A stretch of DNA of 64,000 nucleotides from Acidicapsa ligni (GCF_025685655.1 NZ_JAGSYG010000006.1:1-64000), one strand, 5' to 3'. Shown: positions 27,228 through 36,188, counted from the first letter of the stretch. Made by a program: numbers and translations. The notes: generated from the letters alone by a model not told the origin.

Positions 27228-27691
27228 AGATAGGCGTACTCTCCGACACCCACGGCCTACTTCGCGCAGAGGTTCTGCCCCTGCTCGCAGGCTCAGACCA
27301 CATCCTCCATCTCGGCGACGTCGGCGATCCAACCATCCTCGAAACACTCATAGCCATCGCCCCCATAACCGCAATCCGCGGCAACATAGACAGCAAGGGC
27401 CCATGCGCCAGCCTGCCCGCAACTGAAGTCGTTACTCTCGCAGGAAAAGACTTCTATCTCCTGCACGACGTGCATCAGCTTGACCTCGAACCAGCCGCCG
27501 CAGGATTCGCCGCCGTCCTCTATGGCCACTCCCACAAACCTTCCATCGAATGGCGCAAAGAAATCCTGTACTTCAACCCCGGCTCATGCGGACCACGACG
27601 ATTCCAGCTACCCATCACCTGCGGCCAAATCACCATAAACAACAATGGGCAGTTGGAGGCCAAAATCCTCCAACTACCCATCTCTTCCTGA
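27224..27691 (+). CDS. Metallophosphoesterase, YfcE/MJ0936 family
   Basis: 155-residue calcineurin-like phosphoesterase. All family blocks are present: GVLSDTHG (Asp/His metal ligands) at the start, LHLGDVGD, IRGNIDSK (the GN(I/C)D block), a central YLLHDVHQ replacing GHxH partly, LYGHSHKP and FNPGSCGPRR. It probably hydrolyses phosphodiesters in the cytosol with two bound metals. ATG 27224 overlaps the permease stop (ATGA), so it is translationally coupled to it. The last 50 bases of the gene contain an inverted repeat (27645-27659 / 27667-27681) that may also act as a transcription end signal. Confidence 0.88.
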   Translation: MKIGVLSDTHGLLRAEVLPLLAGSDHILHLGDVGDPTILETLIAIAPITAIRGNIDSKGPCASLPATEVVTLAGKDFYLLHDVHQLDLEPAAAGFAAVLYGHSHKPSIEWRKEILYFNPGSCGPRRFQLPITCGQITINNNGQLEAKILQLPISS

Positions 27692-27752
27692 CGAATCCAA
27701 GTGCCCATGTTTTGGCCTGCTCATGCCTCGGCCTTGCGACATGGGCTTATAC

Positions 27753-28664
27753 CTAAAACGGCAGGCGCGCCGTAAACACCAGGTTGTGATTCGTGCTGTG
27801 GAATGATGTCAGCGCAATCTGATCACCCGCGCCAAACGTCACACCCAGCCGCCCCGGCTTGCCAGTCGCATCGTGCGTCAGTGGAATACGTCCAATGATC
27901 ACACCTGGAGTAGCAAAAGTCGTCGCCTTGCCATCATTCGCACCACCGATAAAGAAGCTCGAATTCAGCTCTACCTCAGGCCAGAAGAACCGCCCGACAC
28001 CCGTCTTCGCCAGGCGATATTGAGCAACGTTATTCCATGCAATCGTGTGGCCCAGCCCCTTTGAATTCGTGATCGGCAACGAGCCCCCCGCCGTCGAAGT
28101 CAAAGCCAGCAAACCCCATCCCTTGCCCACCGCCAGCGTCGGCGTCACCACCGCACAGCAGCTTCCATTCGCACTCTTGCCCGTAGGAATCGTAGCCGCA
28201 AAAAACGCGGTGATGATCGCATTCCCATGCTCTTCATTACGCGCGTAAAAACGATATTTGGAGTTGAACGAAATGTCCCCAAATCCATCCTTCGTAGCCG
28301 GAGACTCATGCGCCAGGAAAGGAGGCAGGTTGAACAATAACTCAATGTGCTTCTCCGGAATTATCTCCAACCCCTTGCTGTTCCCGTAATTCCACGTGTC
28401 CAGTCCCTTGGGATTCGTCTGTCGCACGAAGTCCGTACGAAACTCCTGCTCCAATCGCGGAGTTACCGTAACCAGTGGCGTAACCCAATGCGGCTGCTCC
28501 GCCTGGGTAGCACTCACCCTGGCCTGGTATCGCGAGATGAAAGAAGTTCCCTGCGCCACACCATGAAGCGAGGATGCAAAGCTGGCAGAGATCAGGAGCG
28601 CGCATCCAGCGATTACAGTGCGAATGCGAGAATGATTGTAAGTACAAAACAGATAGAATTTCAT
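27753..28664 (-). CDS. Predicted outer-membrane beta-barrel protein
   Basis: 303-residue exported protein with a signal peptide (residues 14-38, VAQG). The mature part is made of alternating amphipathic strands ending in aromatic residues (WVTPLVTVTPRLEQEFRTDF, FGDISFNSKYRFYARNEEHG, VTPTLAVGKGWGLLALTSTA, and the final NHNLVFTARLPF), typical of an outer-membrane barrel or transporter-like porin domain with a C-terminal Phe. No plug or catalytic site is seen. It is convergent with the phosphoesterase gene. The substrate cannot be inferred. Confidence 0.75.
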   Translation of the reverse strand: MKFYLFCTYNHSRIRTVIAGCALLISASFASSLHGVAQGTSFISRYQARVSATQAEQPHWVTPLVTVTPRLEQEFRTDFVRQTNPKGLDTWNYGNSKGLEIIPEKHIELLFNLPPFLAHESPATKDGFGDISFNSKYRFYARNEEHGNAIITAFFAATIPTGKSANGSCCAVVTPTLAVGKGWGLLALTSTAGGSLPITNSKGLGHTIAWNNVAQYRLAKTGVGRFFWPEVELNSSFFIGGANDGKATTFATPGVIIGRIPLTHDATGKPGRLGVTFGAGDQIALTSFHSTNHNLVFTARLPF

Positions 28665-28841
28665 TTATCGATTTTACTCGATTTTTATTTATGAATATAT
28701 ACGGATTACTGCACTCAAATTTCGCAGCGGAAACTCTTCTTCCATAAGATTATTTCAAAAGGTATATTCTTGCTGCATAACTACATAAAGTCCGGATCAC
28801 GACATAACCTGTATTCTTTAGGATCGCAAAGAGGTAACACA

Positions 28842-29255
28842 ATGGCAGATGTAGATCTCCTTCTGAAACCACGAGAAGCGGCCGCAGCACTCGGCATCAG
28901 CTACGCCACCATCAAGCAATGGATCCTCGCAGGAACCCTCAGAACCACCAAGACTCCCGGCGGACATCATCGCATTCCACAAAGCGCCCTCACGCCACTT
29001 CTCAAATCAAGCTCCACAAAAAGCCGCGTCGACTCCCGCGAACGCTTTCGCGCGGTCAGTGGACGCAACCAGCTTGTTGGCAAAGTCGTTGAAGTAAAAT
29101 TCAGCGGTCTGCTCGCCAAAGTAGTCCTCTCCATCGGCGATCAGCAGATCACCTCGATCATCACCGCCGACGCCGCCCGCGAAATGCAACTCCGTAAAGG
29201 CCAGACCGCAGGAGCTCTCATGAAAGCCACAGAAGTAATGATCGTCCGCGTCTGA
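28842..29255 (+). CDS. HTH-Mop (TOBE) molybdenum-type regulator/binding protein
   Basis: 137-residue two-domain protein. ATG 28842 follows AAGAGG. Residues about 6-55 are a MerR/excisionase-type helix-turn-helix (LKPREAAAALGISYATIKQW, TPGGHHRIPQSAL). Residues about 70-137 are a TOBE/Mop domain (GRNQLVGKVVEVKFSGLLAK...ITADAAREMQLRKGQTAGAL, MKATEVMIVRV), which in relatives binds molybdate or tungstate. The layout is that of small one-component molybdate sensors. No modABC genes are adjacent; a molybdenum enzyme is encoded at 9.7 kb, but any link is speculative. Confidence 0.85.
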   Translation: MADVDLLLKPREAAAALGISYATIKQWILAGTLRTTKTPGGHHRIPQSALTPLLKSSSTKSRVDSRERFRAVSGRNQLVGKVVEVKFSGLLAKVVLSIGDQQITSIITADAAREMQLRKGQTAGALMKATEVMIVRV

Positions 29256-29271
29256 ACCTCAATCAAATCCT

Positions 29272-29298
29272 GCGCAAAGCCAAGGACTCGCTTTGCGC
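29272..29298 (+). terminator. Possible terminator after HTH-Mop gene
   Basis: GCGCAAAG (29272-29279) and CTTTGCGC (29291-29298) form an 8-bp stem with an 11-base loop, 16 bases past the stop. The following TTCATAAG is a poor U-tract, so confidence is low. Confidence 0.4.
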
Positions 29299-29369
29299 TT
29301 CATAAGCGGCAAAGCACAGCCACACCATGCAAATCCCTCCCGCAAACACCACTCTGCTAAACTCCGCCC

Positions 29370-31115
29370 ATGCATCTGTTGCAGAAATCATTGCAAGTCA
29401 TCGCAGTCTCAGCCGCCCTGGCAATCAGTAGCGCCGCGCAGCCAGCCAGACAGGACGCACCAGCCGAACTCATCCTCATCCACGGCACAATCCTCACCGG
29501 CGAAGGTCTGAAAAGTGGCAACCCGCAAATCGTCTCCGCAATGGCCATTCGAAACGGCAAAGTACTGGCGACAGGCAGCGATGCAGCCATCCAAAAGCTG
29601 GCCTCATCCGGCACCCGGATCATCGATTTGCATAGTAAATACGGTACTAACATCTTCGTAATGCCTGGCCTCAATGACGCCCACGTCCACCTCGGCGGCG
29701 CAGGAGAAACTAAGCTCAACGTGGACTTGACCGGCGTCCATTCCCTGGCAGAAATGCTCCAGCGCATCCACGATTACGCGCTTAAATCTCCGGCAGGCCA
29801 TTGGCTCTCCGGCGGCAACTGGGACCATACTCTCTGGACACAAAAAACACTGCCCACACGGCACGATCTCGATAGAGTCACAGGCGGCCATCCAACCATC
29901 CTCGAACGCATTGACGGCCACATCGCCATCGCCAACTCAGCCGCTCTCGCAGCCGCTGGAATCACAGGTAAAACACAAGCCCCGCAAGGCGGAGCCATCG
30001 ACCTGGATACCAACGGCAATCCCACCGGCATCCTTCGCGAAACCGCCATGCATCTCGTCGAAAAACTCGTCCCTCCACCAACACGCGACGAGCGCCGCCA
30101 CGGCCTTGAACTCGCCATCGCCGATGCCGCTTCCCACGGCCTCACCAGCGTGCAGGACAACTCCGAGTGGGAAGACTTCCTCGCCTACGAAGATCTGGAA
30201 AAAGCGGGTAAGCTCTCCGTTCGCATCACCGAGTGGCTTCCCTTCGACGCATCCATCGCAACCCTGAAGCAGATGCGCGCGCATCACAACGCTAACGATC
30301 CCATGCTCCACACCGGCATGTTAAAAGGCTTCATGGACGGCTCTCTGGGCTCACGCACCGCAGCCATGAAAGCCCCCTTTGCCGACGATCCAAAAAACTC
30401 CGGCCTCGCACGCTACGACCAGGCAAAGCTCAACGCCATGACCGTCGAACGCGGCGAAGCCGGTTTCCAGATAGGCTTCCACGCCATCGGCGATCGCGCC
30501 GCAGCTATGGCTCTCAATGCTTTTGCTCAGGAGGCCGCTTCTGCGAAATCCCCCTCCAATCGCCGCAATCGCATCGAACACGCCCAGGTCGTAGATCCTT
30601 CTGACATCGCTCGATTCGCCCAGCTCGGCGTCATCGCATCCATGCAACCCAATCACCTGCTCACGGATATGAACTGGGCCATGGACCGCCTCGGCCCACA
30701 ACGCGCTGCCTATTCCTATACATGGAAAGGTTTCCTCGATGCAGGCGTGCCACTGGCTTTCGGAACGGATTATCCTGTCGAGCCAGTCACTCCTTTTCGC
30801 GGACTCTACGCAGCCGTTACCCGCGCCAACGAAGCAGGCACAAAAAACTACTTCCCCGAAAAATCTCTCACGCGCGAACAGGCCATCTACATCTACACAC
30901 AAGGCTCCGCCTATGCCGAATTTGCAGAGAATCACAAAGGCAAACTTAGCCCCGGCTACGATGCAGATTTCATCCTCATCGACCGCAACCTGTTAACGAT
31001 TCCAGCTTCGGAAATCCTCAAGACTCAAGTACTCGAAACCGTAGTCGCAGGCAAAACTGTATACCCATTTGCACAGCGAGTCCCACAGCGAGTTCCACAG
31101 CGAGATCGTCCATGA
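29370..31115 (+). CDS. Secreted amidohydrolase (YtcJ-like)
   Basis: 581-residue metal-dependent hydrolase of the amidohydrolase superfamily, subtype YtcJ/amidohydrolase 3. Signal peptide about 1-22 (ISSAAQ). The metal-site motif HVHLGG (in PGLNDAHVHLGGAGE) is at about residue 107; further blocks are WLSGGNWDHTLW, NSAALAAAGI, GILRETAM, GFMDGSLGSRTAAM, QIGFHAIGDRA, RIEHAQVVDPSDI, ASMQPNHLL and FGTDYPVEPVTP, all in family order. The C-terminus has a small tandem repeat (QRVPQRVPQR). It overlaps the EamA gene by 4 bases. The substrate of such enzymes is mostly unknown. Confidence 0.9.
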   Translation: MHLLQKSLQVIAVSAALAISSAAQPARQDAPAELILIHGTILTGEGLKSGNPQIVSAMAIRNGKVLATGSDAAIQKLASSGTRIIDLHSKYGTNIFVMPGLNDAHVHLGGAGETKLNVDLTGVHSLAEMLQRIHDYALKSPAGHWLSGGNWDHTLWTQKTLPTRHDLDRVTGGHPTILERIDGHIAIANSAALAAAGITGKTQAPQGGAIDLDTNGNPTGILRETAMHLVEKLVPPPTRDERRHGLELAIADAASHGLTSVQDNSEWEDFLAYEDLEKAGKLSVRITEWLPFDASIATLKQMRAHHNANDPMLHTGMLKGFMDGSLGSRTAAMKAPFADDPKNSGLARYDQAKLNAMTVERGEAGFQIGFHAIGDRAAAMALNAFAQEAASAKSPSNRRNRIEHAQVVDPSDIARFAQLGVIASMQPNHLLTDMNWAMDRLGPQRAAYSYTWKGFLDAGVPLAFGTDYPVEPVTPFRGLYAAVTRANEAGTKNYFPEKSLTREQAIYIYTQGSAYAEFAENHKGKLSPGYDADFILIDRNLLTIPASEILKTQVLETVVAGKTVYPFAQRVPQRVPQRDRP

Positions 31116-32035
31116 AGCTACGCGCCTATCTGCTCATGGTCTTCGTCGTTGCCATCTGGGGCTCGACGTTTGTGCTCATCAAAGATGCATTGCGAGACTC
31201 CACGCCGCTTGCCTTCAACCTTGTTCGAATGACGTTTGCATTTCTCATTCTGGCTGTGGCCTATCGTCGCCATTGGCGCGAAGTCAGTCGCGGCCAACTC
31301 ATCGCCGGGGCAGTCGTCGGTTTCTTCCTCGCTGCCGGATACCAGTTCCAAACCGCGGGTCTGGTCACGACTACGCCCTCCAAATCGGCTTTCATCACCG
31401 GCCTTGTCGTCGTCCTCGTGCCATTGCTTTCGGCAGTCCCCGCCTTACGCCCACCGGGTGCGCGCCGACCGCGCTGGAATGCCTTTTTAGGCGCGATTCT
31501 GGCCTTTGGAGGCATCCTGCTGCTCACGCTCCCTGCTACCAGCGCGAGCCTGATACCGGACTTTACCTCAATCAATACAGGGATCAATACAGGCGATCTG
31601 CTGACTCTTGGCTGCGCTGTAGCATTCGCCTTTCACTGCATTTCACTCGGACATGCGTCGCCGCGTATTCGCTTTCAGCCGCTGGCGCTGCTGCAGATTG
31701 GCTTCTGCGCTGTATTCATGGCAGCAAGCATGCCCTTGATCGAGCATCCACATATGCACATCACTGTGCGCCTGTGCATCGCGCTCAGCATTGCGGCAGT
31801 ATTGGCTACAGCGGCAGCATTCTCTATTCAGAGCTGGGCGCAATCCATCCTGCCTGCAACGCATACTGCCCTGATCCTCACGCTGGAACCGGTCTTCGCA
31901 TGGATCACTTCTTTTGTCGTTATGGGCGAACGCCTTGGCCTGCGACCAGCCTCCGGAGCAATCCTCATTCTCGTTGGAATTGCACTGACGGAATTGATTC
32001 CGCAACCTCATGTTCCGACCGCGCATGAAGCCTGA
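31112..32035 (+). CDS. EamA/DMT-family transporter
   Basis: 307-residue inner-membrane protein with ten predicted helices in two EamA repeats. Repeat 1 starts VVAIWGSTFVLIKDALRDST with PLAFNLVRMTFAFLIL; repeat 2 covers GDLLTLGCAVAFAFHCISLG and ends AALILTLEPVFAW-like sequence (HTALILTLEPVFAWITSFVV, GERLGLRPASGAILILVGIA). Members export metabolites such as amino acids. Its start overlaps the stop of the amidohydrolase gene (ATGA), suggesting the transporter and the exported hydrolase are made together. Confidence 0.9.
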   Translation: MKLRAYLLMVFVVAIWGSTFVLIKDALRDSTPLAFNLVRMTFAFLILAVAYRRHWREVSRGQLIAGAVVGFFLAAGYQFQTAGLVTTTPSKSAFITGLVVVLVPLLSAVPALRPPGARRPRWNAFLGAILAFGGILLLTLPATSASLIPDFTSINTGINTGDLLTLGCAVAFAFHCISLGHASPRIRFQPLALLQIGFCAVFMAASMPLIEHPHMHITVRLCIALSIAAVLATAAAFSIQSWAQSILPATHTALILTLEPVFAWITSFVVMGERLGLRPASGAILILVGIALTELIPQPHVPTAHEA

Positions 32036-32072
32036 AAAGCGCGGCCAGAGGCGTGGAACATTGCTGCGTTCT

Positions 32073-32100
32073 TCAAAATGTTCTACGTAGAACATTTTGA
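32073..32100. repeat. 28-bp perfect palindrome with parS-like core
   Basis: An uninterrupted perfect palindrome. Its 16-bp centre TGTTCTACGTAGAACA differs from the common parS form TGTTCCACGTGGAACA by one symmetric pair of changes only. It lies 38 bases after the EamA gene. No T-run typical of a terminator follows. ParB binding is a guess based on this resemblance; it could also be an operator. Confidence 0.65.
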
Positions 32101-32263
32101 GGCGTGCGTGTGTCTCGGCTTATGTCCAGCGGATTTGTTGGATATCGTTTGTTTTCTCTTAGCTGGGTTTGCGGGGAGTTTGAAGCCTCTGTGCCTTGGT
32201 TTTGTGGCTCTGAATGGGGTATAGCGAAAATGTGATATTTGGTCTGATTCTGCTTTGGGGAAA

Positions 32264-32405
32264 GGCAGAAGCAGATTCCCTGCGGGAATGACAGACAGAA
32301 AGGCAAGGGCAGAGGCAAAGGCAAGGGCAAAGGCAACAGCGAGTGCAAAAGCCAGGGCAGAAGCAGATTCCCTTCGGGAATCACAGACAGAAAGGCAAGG
32401 GCAAC
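32264..32405. repeat. Imperfect direct repeat, about 50 bp at 92-bp spacing
   Basis: Two nearly identical copies begin at 32264 and 32356 with GGCAGAAGCAGATTCCC and continue through ACAGACAGAAAGGCAAGGGC, with only two or three differences. Each copy carries a small hairpin (GATTCCC-TTC-GGGAATC in the second). Between them are purine-rich GGCAAA/GGCAGA units. It lies between convergent genes (EamA and M28 peptidase) and looks like an intergenic repeat family, possibly dispersed in the genome. Confidence 0.7.
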
Positions 32406-32483
32406 AGCAGAGACAGGAACAGAGATTGGCTCCGTTCTGCTTTCAGTTTATGTTCAGGCTTCCAGTTATCGTTCGGCTTTTGG

Positions 32484-34073
32484 CTACCTTGGTGCGGTCT
32501 CTTTGGAATCTGCCAGTGCGTATGCCAGGACAGTCATCACTGCGGCGTTCTCACCCAGTTCGCGTGGATCTACCTTGTCAAATGTGTCCGCCGGGGTGTG
32601 GTGGTAGTTGAAGTAGAAGCGCGTATCCTGCGAAGGGGCGAAGCTTGGTACGCCTTTTTCCGTCAGCCCGGCGATATCCTCGCCTGTTTCAGGAGAAGAA
32701 CGGAGCGTCTCTCCACCGATGGGCGCAAGCGCCTGAGCTACCGGCTGCAGCCATGTTCCCAACTCGGGCTTGCCTGCATACATCACGCCATCCGGATGCC
32801 CCGCGCCTAGATCTGACTCGATCGCACCGATGTGGTTCGCCGCATCCTTGCCGAACTCCTCCATGTAAGTTACTGCGCCCTGCGAACCCTCTTCCTCGGC
32901 CATCCAAGCGATGAACCGGACAGTTCGCCGAGGATGAATCCCCAGCTTCGACAGCAGATGAATCGCCTGCATTGAGACGACGACACCCGCTCCATCATCG
33001 ATTGCGCCGGTCGCCAGATCCCATGAGTCCAGGTGACCTGAAACAACCACCACCTGTTCGGGATGCTCCGTTCCTTTCCAGTCCGCAATCACGTTGTAGC
33101 TGGGTGCATCGGGCAGGGTCTGCGGAGTCAGAGTGAGGTGCAGTTTCACCGCGCCCTGGCTGGTCAGGTTGGCCAGCAGGTCCGCGTCCTCGGCGGTAAC
33201 TGCTGCGGCTGGAATCTTCGCGACTCCAGGCGCATACATCGTCATTCCTGTATGCGGAATGCGATAGTCCGCCCCACCGACGGAACGCACCAATACAGCG
33301 GCCGCGCCAACAGATGCGCCGGCAACCGGCGCTGCGGCCCGGTACTGTACTGCATCTCCGTAGGCATACAAGCCTCCGCCCTGGGCTGCTAACTGCTTGT
33401 CAAACTTTTCATTGAACAGCACGATCTTGCCCCTGGCTGCGTTGGGCGGCAGAGCCTTCAGCTCCTGCCAGTTGTTTACCACGATCACGTCTGCGGTCAG
33501 GCCTTCGGGAGCGGTCGCGACACTACCACCGAGCGCAGTCAAAACGACCTTTTGCTTTGTTCCCGGAGCCTGCCCGCTCCAGGTCACAAGCTCGGCCGTC
33601 TCTACGCCGCGCACCCAGTGCGGAACGGATGTTTTTTCGAGCGTGACTTCGGCGCCCAGCTTACGCATCTCCGCTGCAACATACTCCACTGCCTGCTGCG
33701 CCTGGGGCGATCCGCTGATGCGAGGACCGATGTTATCGGTCAGATGCCGCAGTTCCGTCAGCGCATACGGATCGGAGACAGCCGCATCCCGTAATTTAGC
33801 CATCGTATCCAATTGCTCAGGAGTCCAGGCGTTCTTTCCGTCTCCCATAATTTGCGCCATGACTCGATCTCGCATCGAACCTTGTGGCGCGGTCGGTGCG
33901 GGGGCGGTTTGCGCGCCAAGGACGAGTGGCGTCGCCGCAATGGACACAGCCATAACAGACACAGCCATGATGAAAGCAGGAATCAACAGACCGCGGATCG
34001 GCAATCTAATCAAAGGAGAAGCGATGCCAAAAGCAGAAACGGTGCGTACGGAGGCGTAATGAGCGCAAAACAT
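32484..34073 (-). CDS. M28-family zinc metallopeptidase with PA domain
   Basis: 529 residues from ATG 34073 (a TTG 21 bases further upstream is possible). A long hydrophobic leader precedes the cleavage region VLGAQ. A PA insert (about 180-320, with LTADVIVVNNWQELKALPPN and ARGKIVLFNEKFD) is embedded before the catalytic M28 domain. Zinc ligands appear in order: SGHLDSWD (His), AIDDGAG (Asp), AEEEGSQGA (catalytic Glu), IESDLGAG (Asp) and NYHHTPADT (His). It is thus a complete exported aminopeptidase/carboxypeptidase-like enzyme acting in the periplasm or outside. It is monocistronic. Confidence 0.92.
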   Translation of the reverse strand: MFCAHYASVRTVSAFGIASPLIRLPIRGLLIPAFIMAVSVMAVSIAATPLVLGAQTAPAPTAPQGSMRDRVMAQIMGDGKNAWTPEQLDTMAKLRDAAVSDPYALTELRHLTDNIGPRISGSPQAQQAVEYVAAEMRKLGAEVTLEKTSVPHWVRGVETAELVTWSGQAPGTKQKVVLTALGGSVATAPEGLTADVIVVNNWQELKALPPNAARGKIVLFNEKFDKQLAAQGGGLYAYGDAVQYRAAAPVAGASVGAAAVLVRSVGGADYRIPHTGMTMYAPGVAKIPAAAVTAEDADLLANLTSQGAVKLHLTLTPQTLPDAPSYNVIADWKGTEHPEQVVVVSGHLDSWDLATGAIDDGAGVVVSMQAIHLLSKLGIHPRRTVRFIAWMAEEEGSQGAVTYMEEFGKDAANHIGAIESDLGAGHPDGVMYAGKPELGTWLQPVAQALAPIGGETLRSSPETGEDIAGLTEKGVPSFAPSQDTRFYFNYHHTPADTFDKVDPRELGENAAVMTVLAYALADSKETAPR

Positions 34074-34196
34074 TCCAGATAGTAGCACGGTCAAATCTGG
34101 AGTTTAAGTAAATTGCGATCTCCACGCCCCTGAATTGCGTCTATGTATAAGCGGCCTTCTATGTCCGCGCAGTACCGGCACTGGCTATACTAGGGA

Positions 34197-35984
34197 ATGG
34201 CCTGGAAATATTCTTTCCGGTCAGATATGAGCTTCTCAACCACACCACCCCCGAATCGTTTGGGGCAGATGACAGAACCCGAGGTTGAACGACGTATGCG
34301 ATCTTTACCGCCATTTTTTGACCGGCTGCGTTCCCGCCGTCTTATGTCAACATTTGCAGTTCTTGCGACCCTTTCAGCCGCCATTCTGGTTGGCTCTTAT
34401 ACGGCGCATGGCGTCCACGGGCAGGAAAACAAGAGCGATAGCTCGGATGCAACTCCGCTCAAGATTCCCAATTCAACCGTTGCTCCCAACGCGTTTGCGC
34501 AGATAGCCAAGCAGGTCGGCCCGGCAGTGGTGAATATCAACACGCGTACTCTCCCCAAGGACGCAGCCAAGACTCGTCGGCTGAATCCGCACGGCGGCCG
34601 CAATGTGCCCGTACCCCAGGACCCGCAGGATCAGGATGACCAGGACGATCAGGGCGATGGCCAGGCACAGGGACCGGGACAGGGACAGCCACAAAACCCA
34701 GGGCAGGGCGGCCAGGGCAATTTTCAGGATTTCTTCAACCGTTTCTTCGGTGGACAGATGCCCGACGGTCAGGATGACCAGGGCGCTGAGCGCGACTCCC
34801 TCGGCTCCGGCTTCATTGTCGACCCCAAGGGCTACATCATCACCAACAACCACGTAGTCGAAAAGGCCGACGAGATCTACGTCAAGCTTTCGACAGACCC
34901 GGATACGACCGACCTGGGACGCAAGGCGCGGGTTATCGGCGTTGACAAGGCGACCGATCTGGCCGTCATCAAAATCGAAACCGACAAGCCATTGCCCACC
35001 GTCAAGCTGGGCAACAGCGATACTACCGCCGTGGGCGATTGGGTCATCGCGATTGGCAGCCCGTTTTCGCTCTCGCAGACAGTCACTGCGGGAATTATCT
35101 CCGCCAAAAATCGCACCATCGAGCCGGGTGCGAGCGGACAATTCCAGCACTTCATCCAGACGGATGCAGCTATCAATCCCGGCAACTCCGGCGGACCGCT
35201 GTTGAATATGAACAGTGAAGTCATTGGCGTGAATACTGCTATCTTTACGCAGTCTTCGGGCTACCAGGGCATTGGCTTTGCCATGCCGTCCAACACGGTC
35301 GTGCAGGTTTACAACGACCTCATCTCGCCCAGCCACAAGGTAACTCGCGGCAGCATCGGCATCTCGTTCAAAGAAGGCCTGTCCAGCGCCATCGGTCGCG
35401 TTTACGGCTTCAAGAACGGCGTGCTCGTTCAGAGCGTTTCTCCTGGTGGTCCGGCGGAGAAGGCCGGCATCAAGACGCGCGACATTATTGTTATGATCGA
35501 CGGCCGCCCCATCAAGGACGGCAACGATCTGGTGGCCGAGATTGCCAGCCGTCACCCCGGCAGCTCGGTTCGCATCGGCTACGTTCGCGACGGCAAGCAG
35601 ATCGATACGACTGTGATTATCGGCGACCGCGACAAGGTCTTCACGGAGCAGGCCAACAATGACGAGGTTCCCACTCCTGACAAGGGCGAAACCTCAGAGG
35701 GCAAGCTTGGCATCGTCGCCCGGGAGATAACCCCGGCAACGGCAACCAAACTCGGCACCGGCGGCATGGTCATCCAGAGCGTGCGGCCGAGCAGCTTCGC
35801 CGACCAGCAGGGACTTGAGCCTGGCCTGGTTATCACCCGTATCAACAAGCAGGCCACAGGAACCAAGGCGCAGTTCGATGCGGTTGTCGATGCCCTCAAG
35901 CCAGGGCAGGATGTGGTCTTCGAGATCATGAATCCCAAACGGCCGGGAGACGGTATCAACGTTGTCGGCGGAACTCTGCCGTAA
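34197..35984 (+). CDS. htrA: HtrA/DegP-type periplasmic serine protease
   Basis: 595-residue Do-family protease. A membrane anchor or leader (about 51-69) follows a cytosolic N-terminus. A low-complexity Gln/Asp/Gly linker (residues about 140-180, DQDDQDDQGDGQAQGPGQGQ) precedes the trypsin-like domain, which has the full triad His219 (TNNHV), Asp254 (KATDLAVIKI) and Ser331 (NPGNSGGPL). Two PDZ domains follow (GVLVQSVSPGGPAEKAGIKT and GMVIQSVRPSSFADQQGLEP). It degrades or refolds misfolded envelope proteins. ATG 34197 or 34227 could be the start. Two hairpins right after the stop end transcription. Confidence 0.95.
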   Translation: MAWKYSFRSDMSFSTTPPPNRLGQMTEPEVERRMRSLPPFFDRLRSRRLMSTFAVLATLSAAILVGSYTAHGVHGQENKSDSSDATPLKIPNSTVAPNAFAQIAKQVGPAVVNINTRTLPKDAAKTRRLNPHGGRNVPVPQDPQDQDDQDDQGDGQAQGPGQGQPQNPGQGGQGNFQDFFNRFFGGQMPDGQDDQGAERDSLGSGFIVDPKGYIITNNHVVEKADEIYVKLSTDPDTTDLGRKARVIGVDKATDLAVIKIETDKPLPTVKLGNSDTTAVGDWVIAIGSPFSLSQTVTAGIISAKNRTIEPGASGQFQHFIQTDAAINPGNSGGPLLNMNSEVIGVNTAIFTQSSGYQGIGFAMPSNTVVQVYNDLISPSHKVTRGSIGISFKEGLSSAIGRVYGFKNGVLVQSVSPGGPAEKAGIKTRDIIVMIDGRPIKDGNDLVAEIASRHPGSSVRIGYVRDGKQIDTTVIIGDRDKVFTEQANNDEVPTPDKGETSEGKLGIVAREITPATATKLGTGGMVIQSVRPSSFADQQGLEPGLVITRINKQATGTKAQFDAVVDALKPGQDVVFEIMNPKRPGDGINVVGGTLP

Positions 35985-35994
35985 ACCGATACGC

Positions 35995-36016
35995 CCCGCC
36001 GTAGGGATACGGCGGG
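35995..36016 (+). terminator. GC hairpin after htrA
   Basis: CCCGCCGTA (35995-36003) pairs exactly with TACGGCGGG (36008-36016) around GGGA. It lacks a T-run; it may work together with the stronger terminator 20 bases further on, or protect the mRNA end. Confidence 0.5.
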
Positions 36017-36037
36017 TAACGCAAAAGGGTATTGTGC

Positions 36038-36080
36038 AAAAAAGGGTACAAAACAGAACATCGTTTGTACCCTTTTTTTT
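36038..36080. terminator. Strong Rho-independent terminator
   Basis: AAAAAAGGGTACAAA (36038-36052) pairs with TTTGTACCCTTTTTT (36064-36078) around an 11-base loop and ends in eight Ts. This is a strong terminator for htrA. Confidence 0.85.
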
Positions 36081-36188
36081 GTACGCTAATCATTGCGAGT
36101 TCTTTACGGTTTTGCTTGTGCATCGGCAACGGGTGCCATAGACTATGCAGAGAGCGCCCGACATTTATCTCAAGAGGTCTTTATCCGC

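Noticed and set aside
31069..32028. A 319-codon frame on the same strand as the EamA gene
   Set aside because: The EamA frame has clear helices and motifs; the alternative is Arg/His/Cys-rich.
32264..32405. CRISPR array
   Set aside because: Only two imperfect copies with a purine-rich spacer and no cas genes.
34473..35555. A 360-codon open frame antisense to htrA
   Set aside because: Complete catalytic triad and PDZ domains are on the plus strand; the antisense frame only mirrors codon bias.
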